A stretch of DNA of 64,000 nucleotides from Paralcaligenes ureilyticus (GTDB lineage: Bacteria > Pseudomonadota > Gammaproteobacteria > Burkholderiales > Burkholderiaceae_B). The translations under genes were made by a program, and so were the position numbers. Below the pieces are notes generated by a model that was not told the DNA's origin, ran no database searches, and saw only the letters and a list, made by a program, of their open reading frames with translations. Of this stretch, positions 53,293-62,917 are shown piece after piece. Each line of letters begins with the position of its first letter. The first letter of the stretch is position 1. The stretch covers positions 1 to 64,000 of the forward strand of contig NZ_SMAJ01000012.1 in assembly GCF_004346225.1 (NCBI RefSeq), written 5' to 3'.

Positions 53293-53445
53293 GGATGACA
53301 GGCACAAGGCCTGTCGCTACAAGAACGTGGCCGTCGCTTAATGTAGCGGCACCCCTTGTGTAGCGGCACCCCTTGTGGGTGCCATTTTCGCAATAACCTA
53401 AGCTCTGTTTATCGAAAATGGCACCCACAAGGGGTGCCACTACAA
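53293..53445. repeat. REP-like cluster with tandem half copy
   Basis: It contains a GACAGGC-stem hairpin (53293-53322), a half copy fused to a full GGCACCC-type hairpin (53341-53384, TGTAGCGGCACCCCTTG given twice) and an inverted copy (53418-53445). The last two form a tail-to-tail pair with the same spacer as at 45130. This is the last cluster; no copies follow in the surface-gene region. Confidence 0.88.
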
Positions 53446-53474
53446 ATTCACCCAGCGCTACAAATTCAGCCGGG

Positions 53475-56400
53475 TTAGAAACGCACCTTCACATATAACG
53501 AGCCGGTGTTATCCCTATTGCCCGCCCCGAACTGGCCGCTATAGGCCAGGCCCAGGGCCGCGTTTTTGCCCACCGCCATCTCGGCGCCCAGATCCACCAC
53601 TGCGGCGTTCCTGGCAATCGGGGCTCCAGCCACGTTAAAGGCGGCCCCGTTGCCCTGGATAAACGCCAGACGCCGTTCGGGATTCACATCACCTGCGGCA
53701 AGGCGCCAGCCCAGCCCCGCCGTCAGGGTCGCCGTCTGACGGCCCACATTCACCGTGGTCTTGCTTCGTAAACCCAGGGTCATGGTGCTGACGCTGTCGG
53801 TACGGCTGTCGCCATGCAGTGCCGCCGCCCCGCCTGTTTCATCAAACCCTTGCGAGCGCAGGTTGATCCAGGCCAGACCCACATACGGCTCGATCGTGCT
53901 TGCCTGGCCCACCGGAATTGCGTACCCCAACTCGGTAAAGAGCTGCGTCGCATTGGCATGGTAATTCGCCTCCAGCGTCTGCGCGCCGCCCACTGTCACG
54001 CTGCGACGGCTGTCGACGGAGTAGCGTGTATAGCCAGCGCCGGCCAGGAAGTTGATCTGCCCCTTTTCCGTTGCCCAGCTTTTGCCCCCATACAGCGAGG
54101 CGGTATAGCTCTTGAGATCGGATTTCGACGAGCGATCGTTGACATCGACCCTGCCGTTGGTAAAGCCCAAGGCCCCGCCCACGCGCCACCCAGCGCCGAC
54201 ATTCGCATCGCCACCCACAAACAAACCGCCGGTAGTCAGCGAACTCTTGGCGGTGTTGTCATTGCCTTTGAAGGTCTGCCAATCGCCCACCACCTGCGCC
54301 CACAGCGGATACGCGGAAGACTGCGGCATAGCGCCGGCCGGCATCGACCCAGACGCCTGCGCCACCGGCGCACCCGCCATCATGGGTGCGCCCAGGTTGG
54401 CGCGCATGCGGTTCGAAAGCGTACGCACCAGTTGACCGCCCGAACTGAGCAAGGCCGACTGGGTGCTGCCGTGCATTTCGCCTGACAATTGATTCAACAC
54501 ATCTTTTGTGTCAGTCGACGCGAGGGCGGCGGCGGCCGAAGCATTCAAGCCCGCCACCGAGATCGTTCCATCAAGTGTCGCATTCTGATTCGAGCTCAAG
54601 CCCCGGCGCGCGCTGGCTACCTTGGCGGGGTCCACTGACAAGCTTACCTGCACGTCCTGAGCGCCGTAAGCCACAGGATCCAGTTTCACCAGCGTATTGG
54701 CAAAGCTCGCATCCAGCGCAGTGCTTTTGAAGGTGTTCTGCACCTGGCCGCCCGGCGTCTGGATGATGGTGTACTTATGCTGCAGAACATAACCGCCCGT
54801 GCCATTTTCCTGAGCAACCGCTAAATCAATGCCCGACAGGTCAAAGTTGCCCGAACGGATGATGATCAGATCCGAGTTGCCCGCCGCGTTGACCTCGGCT
54901 TTGTACGCCCCCGTAAAACCGGCACTGGTCGCGTAGCTTTGTGTCCCGACCGAGTTCCCTGGGCTAACGGTGCCGCCAGAGCCGCCCAAAGGCCCTGTTA
55001 CCAGCAGATTCCCGCCTAGGGTCGAACCACTGGTGACGGTGGCCGCGCCCTGAATCTGAATCGGCGTACCGATTGTGCCGCCTTTGAGCGTTGAGTTATC
55101 GCTCAACACTACATCTCCGCCGATGGTGGTGGGATGACCCTTGCTGAACTGGAAGTTCGCACCGCTGCCCGAAACGGTTTGACCAATAGTGGTGGGTCCG
55201 GCAAAATTAAAGCTCGAACCCGAACCGCCGCTGACGCCCTGGCTTATCGCGGTCGTATGATTGAAGGCTATGTTCGAACCCGAACCCCCGCTCACTCCCT
55301 GACCAATCGTGGTTGGTCCGTTAAAGGCCAGCGTCGACCCCTGAGTGACCACGTTGCCACCAACCTGGGTAGTGCCGTGGAAAGTGCCCTGAGTGCCCGC
55401 CCCGGTGGAAACTCCACCGCCAATATTGGCGCCATTAGTAAACGTAATGGTCGAGTTGCTGCCGCTTGAGACGTTGCCGGCGATCGGTGTGGCGTCGTTA
55501 AAGGTCGCCGAAGCATTGTCGGCCGTGGCCGCATCGTTGATGCCTTTAACAATCCCCGTCCAGCTCGCACCCGTGGCGACCGTGAGGTTGGTTTTGCCAC
55601 CCAGGGTGCGCGTGCCGGGGCCGCCCTGAACCAGCCCGTCCAGATCCACCACATCGCCGACGGACGTGGACCCGGCCGCCAAGGTTAGATTCACTATGCC
55701 ATCCATGCCGGCCGCCGCGCGATTCACCTGCAACAACGTACCGTTGTTCTGGGTCATCGTCGTCCCCGAGCCCGCCGTGATATTTTGCACGGCACCGGAC
55801 GTATTCAGATTCGATACCAGCGAAGCCCCCTTGGCTTGCACTGTGGTATCGGACAGATTAACCGTCGCATTGTCATTCATGGAAATGCCATCGCCTTGAA
55901 GCGACACCAACCCGGACGAATTGGCAGCCGTGAACGTGCTGCCGTAGCTCACCATGGCGGCCACCGAATTCGCGCCTTTGACGGTTATATACGTCCGGTC
56001 GAGATTGATCGTACCCGAAGCACGAGTACTTCCTACATCCGAGCCCGCAAGCGCACCCGCGCTATCGGCGCCAAAGGTCGTAACCGTCGCATTGTGAACG
56101 TTGACGACGCCATCGCCCGAACCGTTCGTTCCACCGGTAGCCGTCATGCCATTGGCGGTCTCGCCCGCACCGGGAATATTGGGGCCGCCACCCACCGAAA
56201 CAACGCCGCCATTTATGGTGGACACACCACCTTGATAAGCCCAGATCGCATCCCCGACATTTCCGGCAGTCGTGATGTTTACATCATGCGTCGTCACAGT
56301 AGAACCTGCGCCACTGGCATAGACACCATACGCCATGAATCCGTTAGTGTTGATGGAACCTCCTGTCAGGTCCACCTTGCCACCGCCCGTTGCATAAGCA

Positions 56401-57608
56401 CCGTAAGCACGCTGACCTTGCGTAACGATTGCCGTGCCATTTTTCGTGGTTACACTTGATCCGGGCCCGTTGGCATACAAAGCATAGGCGCGCGACCCAT
56501 CGCCATTCTGAACCGTTCGACCGGTCGCGTTGTTCGTCGTAACAGAGCCGCCATCCAGCACTATCGTTCCGCCGCTTGTTGCATAAGCGCCGTGCGCCCA
56601 CAAGCCACCGGTGGTAATGTTGCCGTTAGTGACATTAATAGCCCCATTTTCAGCACGCACACCGTCTGCGTAATCGCCCCCGGTCGTAACACTCAGATTG
56701 CTCAAGCCCGCCGTGCCACCATCCTTGGCTAACACACCGAAACTACCCACCTGACCACCGGTCACCGGCAGCGCCGCGCCGGTGGTAGTAATTGATCCCC
56801 CGTTCAGGATAATCTGCCCGCCATCTTCCGCAAAGGCGCCAAAACCGGCCTTGCCCGCAGTCGTAATAGCCGCCCCCGTGCTAGTGATTTTGCTCACGTG
56901 CTGCGCGTATAGCCCATAAGACTCATCACCCTGGGTGCTAACAGTGCCGCCCGCGATGCCAATCCCAGTCAACGACACATCCGAACTGGCCCCAAAAGCA
57001 TGCACAGCAACCGATTTATTGCCTATTGTGGAAACAGCTGTTCCATTGGTGGTGACCGTTGCTCCGGTCGAAGCCAGGATGCCGCGCGCAAACCGGCTGC
57101 TCAATGAGGTAACCGACCCTCCCGTCAAAGCGACATTCGCACCGCCACTGGCTGAGACGACATTCGACAACGCAGAAGAGCTTGTGTTTTCGCCTTTCGC
57201 GCTTAAAGCAACATTAAGACCTGTAATGGTCGACCCGGACCCAACGGCGGCAATGCCCATGCTTCCAGCCGCAGTATTTGTGTTCGTTACTGACCCGCCG
57301 GTCAGATCAATCGACCCACCGGCCGTTGCATAAGCGCCATATTTGCCGCCATCAGTCAAAATCGTCGTGCCGTTCAGTGCCGTAATCTTCGAGCCGAGGC
57401 CATCCGACCATGCGCCGATAATCGATCCGGCATCAACGGTAACGCCATCGAGGTTGATAGTGCTGCCTGAAGACGCATATTCGGCAGCGGGAGGGGCCGA
57501 ATATGCCGTCCCATATACCCCCAACAATGCCGCCGCCAATGCTGTTGTCCTGAAAATATTACCGCGCAGCGAAACTCGCAGCGCACCCATACCGATTGCG
57601 TTACACAT
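53475..57608 (-). CDS. Type V autotransporter (pertactin-like/AIDA-type)
   Basis: The 1377-residue protein is a classical autotransporter. A signal peptide (about residues 1-43, ending GVYGTAYSA) is followed by a passenger of beta-helix repeats rich in Gly, Thr and Asn (recurring AYGAYATSGG and GGSVTT motifs, about 50-700), a tandem block around 730-860 with GVSGGSGS units, and a C-terminal beta-barrel (about the last 275 residues) ending in YVKVRF. I start at ATG 57608, with GGAG 7 nt upstream. An upstream GTG/ATG (57692) is possible. The adhesive or other role cannot be inferred. No transporter gene is adjacent; it is separated from the fimbrial operon by an AT-rich gap. Confidence 0.9.
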   Translation of the reverse strand: MCNAIGMGALRVSLRGNIFRTTALAAALLGVYGTAYSAPPAAEYASSGSTINLDGVTVDAGSIIGAWSDGLGSKITALNGTTILTDGGKYGAYATAGGSIDLTGGSVTNTNTAAGSMGIAAVGSGSTITGLNVALSAKGENTSSSALSNVVSASGGANVALTGGSVTSLSSRFARGILASTGATVTTNGTAVSTIGNKSVAVHAFGASSDVSLTGIGIAGGTVSTQGDESYGLYAQHVSKITSTGAAITTAGKAGFGAFAEDGGQIILNGGSITTTGAALPVTGGQVGSFGVLAKDGGTAGLSNLSVTTGGDYADGVRAENGAINVTNGNITTGGLWAHGAYATSGGTIVLDGGSVTTNNATGRTVQNGDGSRAYALYANGPGSSVTTKNGTAIVTQGQRAYGAYATGGGKVDLTGGSINTNGFMAYGVYASGAGSTVTTHDVNITTAGNVGDAIWAYQGGVSTINGGVVSVGGGPNIPGAGETANGMTATGGTNGSGDGVVNVHNATVTTFGADSAGALAGSDVGSTRASGTINLDRTYITVKGANSVAAMVSYGSTFTAANSSGLVSLQGDGISMNDNATVNLSDTTVQAKGASLVSNLNTSGAVQNITAGSGTTMTQNNGTLLQVNRAAAGMDGIVNLTLAAGSTSVGDVVDLDGLVQGGPGTRTLGGKTNLTVATGASWTGIVKGINDAATADNASATFNDATPIAGNVSSGSNSTITFTNGANIGGGVSTGAGTQGTFHGTTQVGGNVVTQGSTLAFNGPTTIGQGVSGGSGSNIAFNHTTAISQGVSGGSGSSFNFAGPTTIGQTVSGSGANFQFSKGHPTTIGGDVVLSDNSTLKGGTIGTPIQIQGAATVTSGSTLGGNLLVTGPLGGSGGTVSPGNSVGTQSYATSAGFTGAYKAEVNAAGNSDLIIIRSGNFDLSGIDLAVAQENGTGGYVLQHKYTIIQTPGGQVQNTFKSTALDASFANTLVKLDPVAYGAQDVQVSLSVDPAKVASARRGLSSNQNATLDGTISVAGLNASAAAALASTDTKDVLNQLSGEMHGSTQSALLSSGGQLVRTLSNRMRANLGAPMMAGAPVAQASGSMPAGAMPQSSAYPLWAQVVGDWQTFKGNDNTAKSSLTTGGLFVGGDANVGAGWRVGGALGFTNGRVDVNDRSSKSDLKSYTASLYGGKSWATEKGQINFLAGAGYTRYSVDSRRSVTVGGAQTLEANYHANATQLFTELGYAIPVGQASTIEPYVGLAWINLRSQGFDETGGAAALHGDSRTDSVSTMTLGLRSKTTVNVGRQTATLTAGLGWRLAAGDVNPERRLAFIQGNGAAFNVAGAPIARNAAVVDLGAEMAVGKNAALGLAYSGQFGAGNRDNTGSLYVKVRF
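55100..55460 (-). repeat. Tandem repeats in the autotransporter passenger
   Basis: About five units of roughly 20 residues (FNGPTTIGQGVSGGSGSN and relatives, with VSTGAGTQG and VVTQGSTLA variants) are imperfectly repeated at DNA level. Such a block can expand or contract by recombination. Confidence 0.6.
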
Positions 57609-58215
57609 TACTTCTCCCCTTGCCAAGCCATACTTGACGGTTGAACAAGTGCTCGCAGATATTGCCTGCTGCGCCTCACACACAACGGGCACTGACGAAC
57701 ACTGGAACTAAAAACCTGCCGCTTACTTTATTTACAGATAAAAATCCCCAGATGGACAGAAATTTCGTTACATATACACCACTTTAATAATTACATTCAG
57801 TAAATCAACTGACAATTAAACTAAATATTGACGCATTAAACTTTAATTCAGTAAAAATACTATCAAAATAAGTCAAAATATGGGGATATTGAACCTTAAA
57901 TAAAGCTGAATGTAAACTCGATCAACCGCGGAACAGTATTATCTAGGGAAAACACTAAGCCGAAATAGAGCCATAAAAGCCGCTATTTCGAGCGTTTGAA
58001 CAAACTTGGGGATTTAAACAAACAGAGAAACGAGTACAAACGATGCCAGCCGCCAGCGCGCTAACGGACATATCTGCTAATGGACGGGGTGGATACAGTC
58101 TGACAGTAGGAGCTTTGCCAGCCTTAAGGGGTATCAACATTGGACATCGACCCGAGATTCAGACCATTGGTCGTTGTCAGCGCATTACCGGAAGAACTAC
58201 ACAGTTGGCGCTTCT
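57609..58215. other. AT-rich intergenic region before the autotransporter
   Basis: The 600 bp between the autotransporter start and the small secreted protein stop is clearly richer in A and T than its surroundings (most strongly 57720-57920). ATTCAGTAAA occurs twice (57797 and 57846). A stem (CGAAATAG/CTATTTCG, 57961-57990) could be a weak terminator of the fimbrial operon. The short minus-strand frame at 57955-58140 has no coding features. The promoter of the autotransporter probably lies here, but I cannot pick one. Confidence 0.5.
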
Positions 58216-58677
58216 TTAAAATACCACGTAAACCACCTTCTCAACATCCTTGGCTGAATCCGAAGGCAGAGGAGGTGACGGGAGGTCGACTGACGGCGCG
58301 TTAAAGCCAGCGCCTCCTGTGCCATTGCCATAACTTACAGACTGACCACTCGACGTGCCTTCAGCCGTACGGGTGCTCCCAGAGCCAGAACCGGAACTTG
58401 GGGCAAAACTTGGCGCTACACTGAATTGCTGCGCATGAAACATAGTCCCGGAGGAAAGGCACGCGATGTTGAACTGCGAGCCCGGCCCGAACATCGGACC
58501 AGGCTGAGGGCCGCACTGTGAAACAATGGAAATGCGAACGTTGAACTGGTTGCTGCCGCGAGCGGGCCCAACCACGATAAGCGTAGCCAGTAGTAGAAAC
58601 AAGCTTGCCATCAGTAAAGAAGTTCTTGCGACCATACTTGTACGCCAAGACGTTGAAACACTTTGTAAGTCTACCAT
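58216..58677 (-). CDS. Small secreted pilin-like protein with Gly/Ser-rich core
   Basis: The 153-residue product has a hydrophobic signal (MASLFLLLATLIVVGPARG) and then FNVRISIVSQC, which resembles the first strand of the spore-coat-U pilin of this operon (FNVKIAITAEC). Its last residues (EKVVYVVF) resemble the final pilin strand (DTVAITVYY). Between them the usual domain core is missing and replaced by a Gly/Ser/Pro-rich stretch (SSGSGSGSTRT...GNGTGGAGFN). I start at ATG 58677 with GGAG upstream. It is the last gene of the fimbrial operon. A decayed minor pilin or a specialised terminator subunit are both possible. Confidence 0.6.
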   Translation of the reverse strand: MVDLQSVSTSWRTSMVARTSLLMASLFLLLATLIVVGPARGSNQFNVRISIVSQCGPQPGPMFGPGSQFNIACLSSGTMFHAQQFSVAPSFAPSSGSGSGSTRTAEGTSSGQSVSYGNGTGGAGFNAPSVDLPSPPLPSDSAKDVEKVVYVVF

Positions 58678-58727
58678 GACCACTCCATAAAGGCTACCAA
58701 GGTTTGCCGGGCTTGGCGAATGGTTCG

Positions 58728-59813
58728 TTAATAATAAAGCGTGACGGTAACGGTATCAGCGTAATTGCCGGCGGTCGTCGAGGCATCGGGATAGGCTTGC
58801 CCGTATATGGTGATAGGCGTATAGGAGCCCGTACCCGTCTGATTGTTCAAGGTATCTCCACCCATCCCATTATTGTTACCCCAACGGACGCTGCGCCCCG
58901 CGTCCTGGTACAACTCGTAACGCACCAGCGTCGCCGTTGCCGTGTTTTTCATGGAACGGTTGGTGCCGCCGGTACTGTTCAGGCCATTGCTTAAACCCAC
59001 CGTATACGGCGTGCCGTTGGTGCACTGCACGTTGACCGTGGACTGGCCGGTAATGGGCCCTGCAGCCAAACTGGAAACCGGCCCGAAATTCAAATCGCTG
59101 GTCGTTACATAGCACTGATTGGACACCGTGGCCGTTACGTTGAATCCAAAGCTGTTGGTACCGGAAACGGCAGTCGCTCCCGCACACGGGGGAGAGCCAA
59201 CGTTGCCGCCCGGCACGGACAGCCAGGTAATCGAGGTAGCCCCCGTAAAGTCAGAACTGTAATTTCCGGCCAACGCCGTGTTTTGCAGCGGTATAACGGT
59301 GGACACCAACGTTAGTGAGCCCGTCGGAAAGGCAAGTTTTCCCTTGAACGGACCAAACGGCCCTGCAAAAGCGGGGTTGCCACTAGCCGCATTGGATTGA
59401 GTGCCCCAAAGCGTCAATGAGCTATTTTGATAAATATCAAAATTCAGCCTGCTGGCCGAAGGAAGGGGGGCGACTCCTGCCAAACGCCGCGGATTGTACG
59501 AATTGCCACTACCGGCGCTGCCATCGTTGATGTTAAAGCAAACGATGACATAGCTATCTTTCGGAAAAGCGTTTGCGGAGCAGGTATACGAGAACGAAGC
59601 CGACGTTTGAGCGGGTGTTCCAGCCAGCACATTCACTGAACCAATAACCAAGTTAGGTGTTCCGCTGGTCGTGCACGAAACGGTCTGGGCCTGTGTCGCG
59701 CTACCCCACAAGACGCTGCACGCCAAAATAAAGCTCATGCATCCGTAGTGCGTCATCTTGCCCAAATGCCCGGCCCAATGAGTCCACCCTGTTTGTCTGG
59801 TTACGGTTTGCAT
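58728..59813 (-). CDS. Archaic fimbrial tip adhesin (two spore-coat-U domains)
   Basis: The 361-residue protein has a signal region (about 1-43, ending SATQAQ) and two spore coat U (SCPU) domains: the first from SCTTSGTPNLVIGSVNVLAG, the second from FNVTATVSNQCYVTTSDLNFG and ending in the donor-strand-type NYADTVTVTLYY. This two-domain layout is that of CsuE-type tip subunits. Its ATG overlaps the usher stop by 13 nt. The N-terminal domain probably binds the target surface. Confidence 0.85.
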   Translation of the reverse strand: MQTVTRQTGWTHWAGHLGKMTHYGCMSFILACSVLWGSATQAQTVSCTTSGTPNLVIGSVNVLAGTPAQTSASFSYTCSANAFPKDSYVIVCFNINDGSAGSGNSYNPRRLAGVAPLPSASRLNFDIYQNSSLTLWGTQSNAASGNPAFAGPFGPFKGKLAFPTGSLTLVSTVIPLQNTALAGNYSSDFTGATSITWLSVPGGNVGSPPCAGATAVSGTNSFGFNVTATVSNQCYVTTSDLNFGPVSSLAAGPITGQSTVNVQCTNGTPYTVGLSNGLNSTGGTNRSMKNTATATLVRYELYQDAGRSVRWGNNNGMGGDTLNNQTGTGSYTPITIYGQAYPDASTTAGNYADTVTVTLYY

Positions 59814-62194
59814 AATAGTGGCCCCATCTCGGGTACCGTATCGGCTTTTGCCTTATACGGGAATCGCAATGTGCAGTTGATATCTTCGCCTTGTATCGAC
59901 AGATAATTGTTCTCTTTCAATCCTTCAAGATAAAGACGTCCGTCGTACCCCACCCATCCGGCAGGTTCCTTGCCATGATTCAGAAACGCCTGCTCGCCCA
60001 TCGGCACCACCTTGCCATCGGGTCCGTGCAGTATCAGGGACGCGGCATGCACGGTTTCCAGCGTGAACTTCACATTCACCCCCGAGCCGTAGCGCGGCAC
60101 CACATCGGCATTGACGCGCCCTATACGCATATTGACAGGCAGGTTGGTGGGATCCACCGAAATCTTGTTGTGCTGATAGGACTGCAAAGAAGGCACCAGC
60201 AACAAGCCGCTGCCATTGGTATCGCCCACCACGCGATTCTGGTTTTTTATAGGCACGCCGGGCACGCCATCGGTTGAGACGACGGCGAAACCATCGTAGA
60301 TGCGGCGCGTTGCAAACACGCCTCCGCCCATCATCACCAGCGAGCCCGATGCGCTGGCATAGCCATACTGATTCGCTCCCGCACTGCTGATGCCAGCGCC
60401 AAAGTCCAGATACTGAAACTGCTTATTGACCTGGCCGTTTGCCGTAGCCCCCTGCTGATCGGCCTTCTGCGCCTGCACGCTCCAGCCCCAGCCGCCATTG
60501 GACGCAGAATGGCTTGCGCCGGCCGTATAGGTGTCAGAGCCCTGCGCGCGCACGGCCGACGTATAGGCTGAAACATTCTTGCCCAGGCTGAAATTGACGC
60601 TCAGGTAGATGGTGCGATCGCTGCGCACATCCAGGTTTTGATTGGCGCTCAGGCTGACCGAAATGCCGTGATCGAAAGTACGCGACCACGACGCGCCACC
60701 ATACCGGTAACGCGGTTGATCCGCCTGCTGCAGCAGCGCATAGTTGAGTGAAAAATTACCCAGACGGCCAGCGCTGAAACCCACATAGGCACTGTCATTG
60801 CGCACCACAGGCGAACCGCCATAAAGGCTGGCCACGTCGTTAAAACTGCCGACGGAACGCTGCGTATTGAACCCGGCGTTAAACGGCCCGCGCTGCACCT
60901 GATAGCCCAGGCTATATTGCCCGCCCTTTACACCCAAGGCCTTGCTCTGTGCCCACGAGGCAGACACAACGCCCAGAGTCCCCACATTGGCCGAGGCGCC
61001 AAGCCCGCCCGACACAACCCCCTTGCTGCCTTCCACGTGTCCTTCGCCCGTGAACCAATTGGTAAAGCCGTGGCGTATCGTGCCCGAGACCATGGGATCG
61101 TGTCCATAATCGAACGACTGAATTCCATAGTTCTGGCGCACATAGCCCGTTTCAAACGACCAATCCGTCAGCCCCTTGCGCAGTAGCTTGGACGCGTTGT
61201 AATAGGAAAAATCAACCGAAGTACGCCGCCCCAATGCATCGACGAGCACGACCTGAGCCTGGCCGGCGCCGTTGACCGTGGGCATCGCATTGAGTTCGAA
61301 CGGCCCCGCAGGTACATTGCCGTTGTATTGCTGGATACCATTGACATAGAGTTGAACCGCTGATGGCAAGGTGGCCTGCCCAAAATAAGCGGGCAGCGGC
61401 GTCGTGTTCTGGTACGGCTGCAAGGCGAAATTGCGCGATATCTGAAACCCGCCAAGACGGGTCTGACGCGTCCACGACAAGCCGTTTGTGACGGTGTCGC
61501 CCAACCTGAACGTCACCTCTTTGTCTTGCAGGGAATGTTCCAGCGTCGTGTCCAGACGCACCGCGCTTCGCTGCCAGCCTGGCTGGCCGTGCAGGCGCTG
61601 CTCCGAAACCAGGTACGAATCGCTCAAAACGCCAAAATTGTTAAACGCGCGCAACTGCAGAAAACCGCTGAGATTGGCGTCGTTCTGATTCGTATAGGAA
61701 GAATACAGATCGTAATTCAGCATCAGGCCAGGCGATGCCGATGCCACCGTGCGGGCCTCGCTGGGTGCACCCACCACGGCTGTAGACAAGCTTAGAACGG
61801 AAAACGGCGCGGTCATGTTGATGCTTTGCAGACCGCGGTTGTAGTCGATCTTTACATCCGGGTACTTGGAAAGCGGCGTGGTAGCAGCCACCGAATTCAG
61901 AAAATCGGCGCTAAAGCCCAATTGAGTCGCGCTTTCCCTGGACAGATACAGCTCGCCGTCGCGCTCGGTAAATGGCACCAGATCGGCATCTTGGTTGCCG
62001 TTCAGTTTTACGGACAGAAAAACGGTATTGGCAACAACAGTAACAGAATCAGGCTTTTGTTCAGTGGGGGCCAGCGCTGGAGGGAAGGCCTGAGCCGTGG
62101 CGGTAACGGCATTGCCCATTAATAATGAGCTCATCACATACCAGCTAAGGAGCTTTGGAAATAGGTCGTACCTTCGTCGCTGTTTTAATGCCAT
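59801..62194 (-). CDS. Outer-membrane fimbrial usher (FimD/CsuD-like)
   Basis: The 797-residue usher forms the outer-membrane pore for fibre assembly. It has a signal peptide (about 1-36), the periplasmic N-terminal domain (FLSVKLNGNQDADLVPF), a large beta-barrel with the plug domain and the C-terminal domain ending with LRFPYKAK and CKP. Signatures include LPAYFGQATLPSAVQLYVNG and GPFELNAMPTVNGAGQAQVVLVDALGR. It is of the archaic (Csu-like) type according to its partners. The ATG at 62194 overlaps the chaperone end by 50 nt. Confidence 0.9.
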   Translation of the reverse strand: MALKQRRRYDLFPKLLSWYVMSSLLMGNAVTATAQAFPPALAPTEQKPDSVTVVANTVFLSVKLNGNQDADLVPFTERDGELYLSRESATQLGFSADFLNSVAATTPLSKYPDVKIDYNRGLQSINMTAPFSVLSLSTAVVGAPSEARTVASASPGLMLNYDLYSSYTNQNDANLSGFLQLRAFNNFGVLSDSYLVSEQRLHGQPGWQRSAVRLDTTLEHSLQDKEVTFRLGDTVTNGLSWTRQTRLGGFQISRNFALQPYQNTTPLPAYFGQATLPSAVQLYVNGIQQYNGNVPAGPFELNAMPTVNGAGQAQVVLVDALGRRTSVDFSYYNASKLLRKGLTDWSFETGYVRQNYGIQSFDYGHDPMVSGTIRHGFTNWFTGEGHVEGSKGVVSGGLGASANVGTLGVVSASWAQSKALGVKGGQYSLGYQVQRGPFNAGFNTQRSVGSFNDVASLYGGSPVVRNDSAYVGFSAGRLGNFSLNYALLQQADQPRYRYGGASWSRTFDHGISVSLSANQNLDVRSDRTIYLSVNFSLGKNVSAYTSAVRAQGSDTYTAGASHSASNGGWGWSVQAQKADQQGATANGQVNKQFQYLDFGAGISSAGANQYGYASASGSLVMMGGGVFATRRIYDGFAVVSTDGVPGVPIKNQNRVVGDTNGSGLLLVPSLQSYQHNKISVDPTNLPVNMRIGRVNADVVPRYGSGVNVKFTLETVHAASLILHGPDGKVVPMGEQAFLNHGKEPAGWVGYDGRLYLEGLKENNYLSIQGEDINCTLRFPYKAKADTVPEMGPLLCKP

Positions 62195-62894
62195 TGATCA
62201 GACTATTGAATGTTCCACCGCTTGCAAACAAGCTGGCCGGCGCCGAAAGCTCGACTCGTCGATACTTACCTGGAAGAGCATAGCCCGCCAGGCCCTGATA
62301 CACCATCACCGATTTGCCATTAGATGGAGTAAAAGCCAGATTGGCCAGTTGAGCATGGCTGTTGCCGCCATTGTTCACCTGCAGCCAAACCTTCTTGCCG
62401 ACTTCATGAACCGACCAGTCGAGTTGAAACTTGGCCGGCGCCGTACCGGCGACAAAAACCGGAATGGAATACCGAAACACAAAATCCAGGCCTATCTTGC
62501 TGTTAGGCTTTTTGATAGGCAGCTCGTCGATCACCAGCCTGTAGGTGCGCTCATTAGCCGCTGAGGCCGCCATGGACCCGATGCGAACCAACCGCACCAG
62601 TTGTTGCTGCCCTGCGGCCACCTGCACCATGGGCGGGCTGGCCGCCATACCGTTGTCGGGGGTTAAAACGTCTTCGCCCTTGTCTTGCGACCAACGATAC
62701 ACCCGAACCTGGGCATGCACGACATCGGTGCCGGCATTGCGCAGCCAAACCTCTCCCGACCGTGAAGCAGCCGGAATCTCCAGACTAACTGGTGAGATTT
62801 GCAGACCACCCGCCCAAACCGCATTGCCCAACAGCCCCAAAAACAACATCAGCAAAAAATGTACGGGCCATCGGACAAAACGTGCTATCTGCAT
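62145..62894 (-). CDS. Periplasmic fimbrial chaperone (CsuC-like)
   Basis: The 249-residue chaperone has a signal peptide (about 1-28, ending GNAVWA) and an Ig-like pair of domains: LQISPVSLEIPAASRSGEVWLRNAG with the first strands, QQQLVRLVRIG and the conserved EDVLTP and RTYRLVIDELPI segments. It delivers pilin subunits to the usher by donor-strand complementation. Its gene lies between the pilin and usher genes, and its 3' end overlaps the usher start. Confidence 0.9.
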   Translation of the reverse strand: MQIARFVRWPVHFLLMLFLGLLGNAVWAGGLQISPVSLEIPAASRSGEVWLRNAGTDVVHAQVRVYRWSQDKGEDVLTPDNGMAASPPMVQVAAGQQQLVRLVRIGSMAASAANERTYRLVIDELPIKKPNSKIGLDFVFRYSIPVFVAGTAPAKFQLDWSVHEVGKKVWLQVNNGGNSHAQLANLAFTPSNGKSVMVYQGLAGYALPGKYRRVELSAPASLFASGGTFNSLINGIKTATKVRPISKAP

Positions 62895-62917
62895 GGAAGG
62901 TGGGACCTCGAATTGCG

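Noticed and set aside
57955-58140. 61-codon frame in the AT-rich gap
   Set aside because: No ribosome-binding site, no protein family features, and codon use unlike neighbours.
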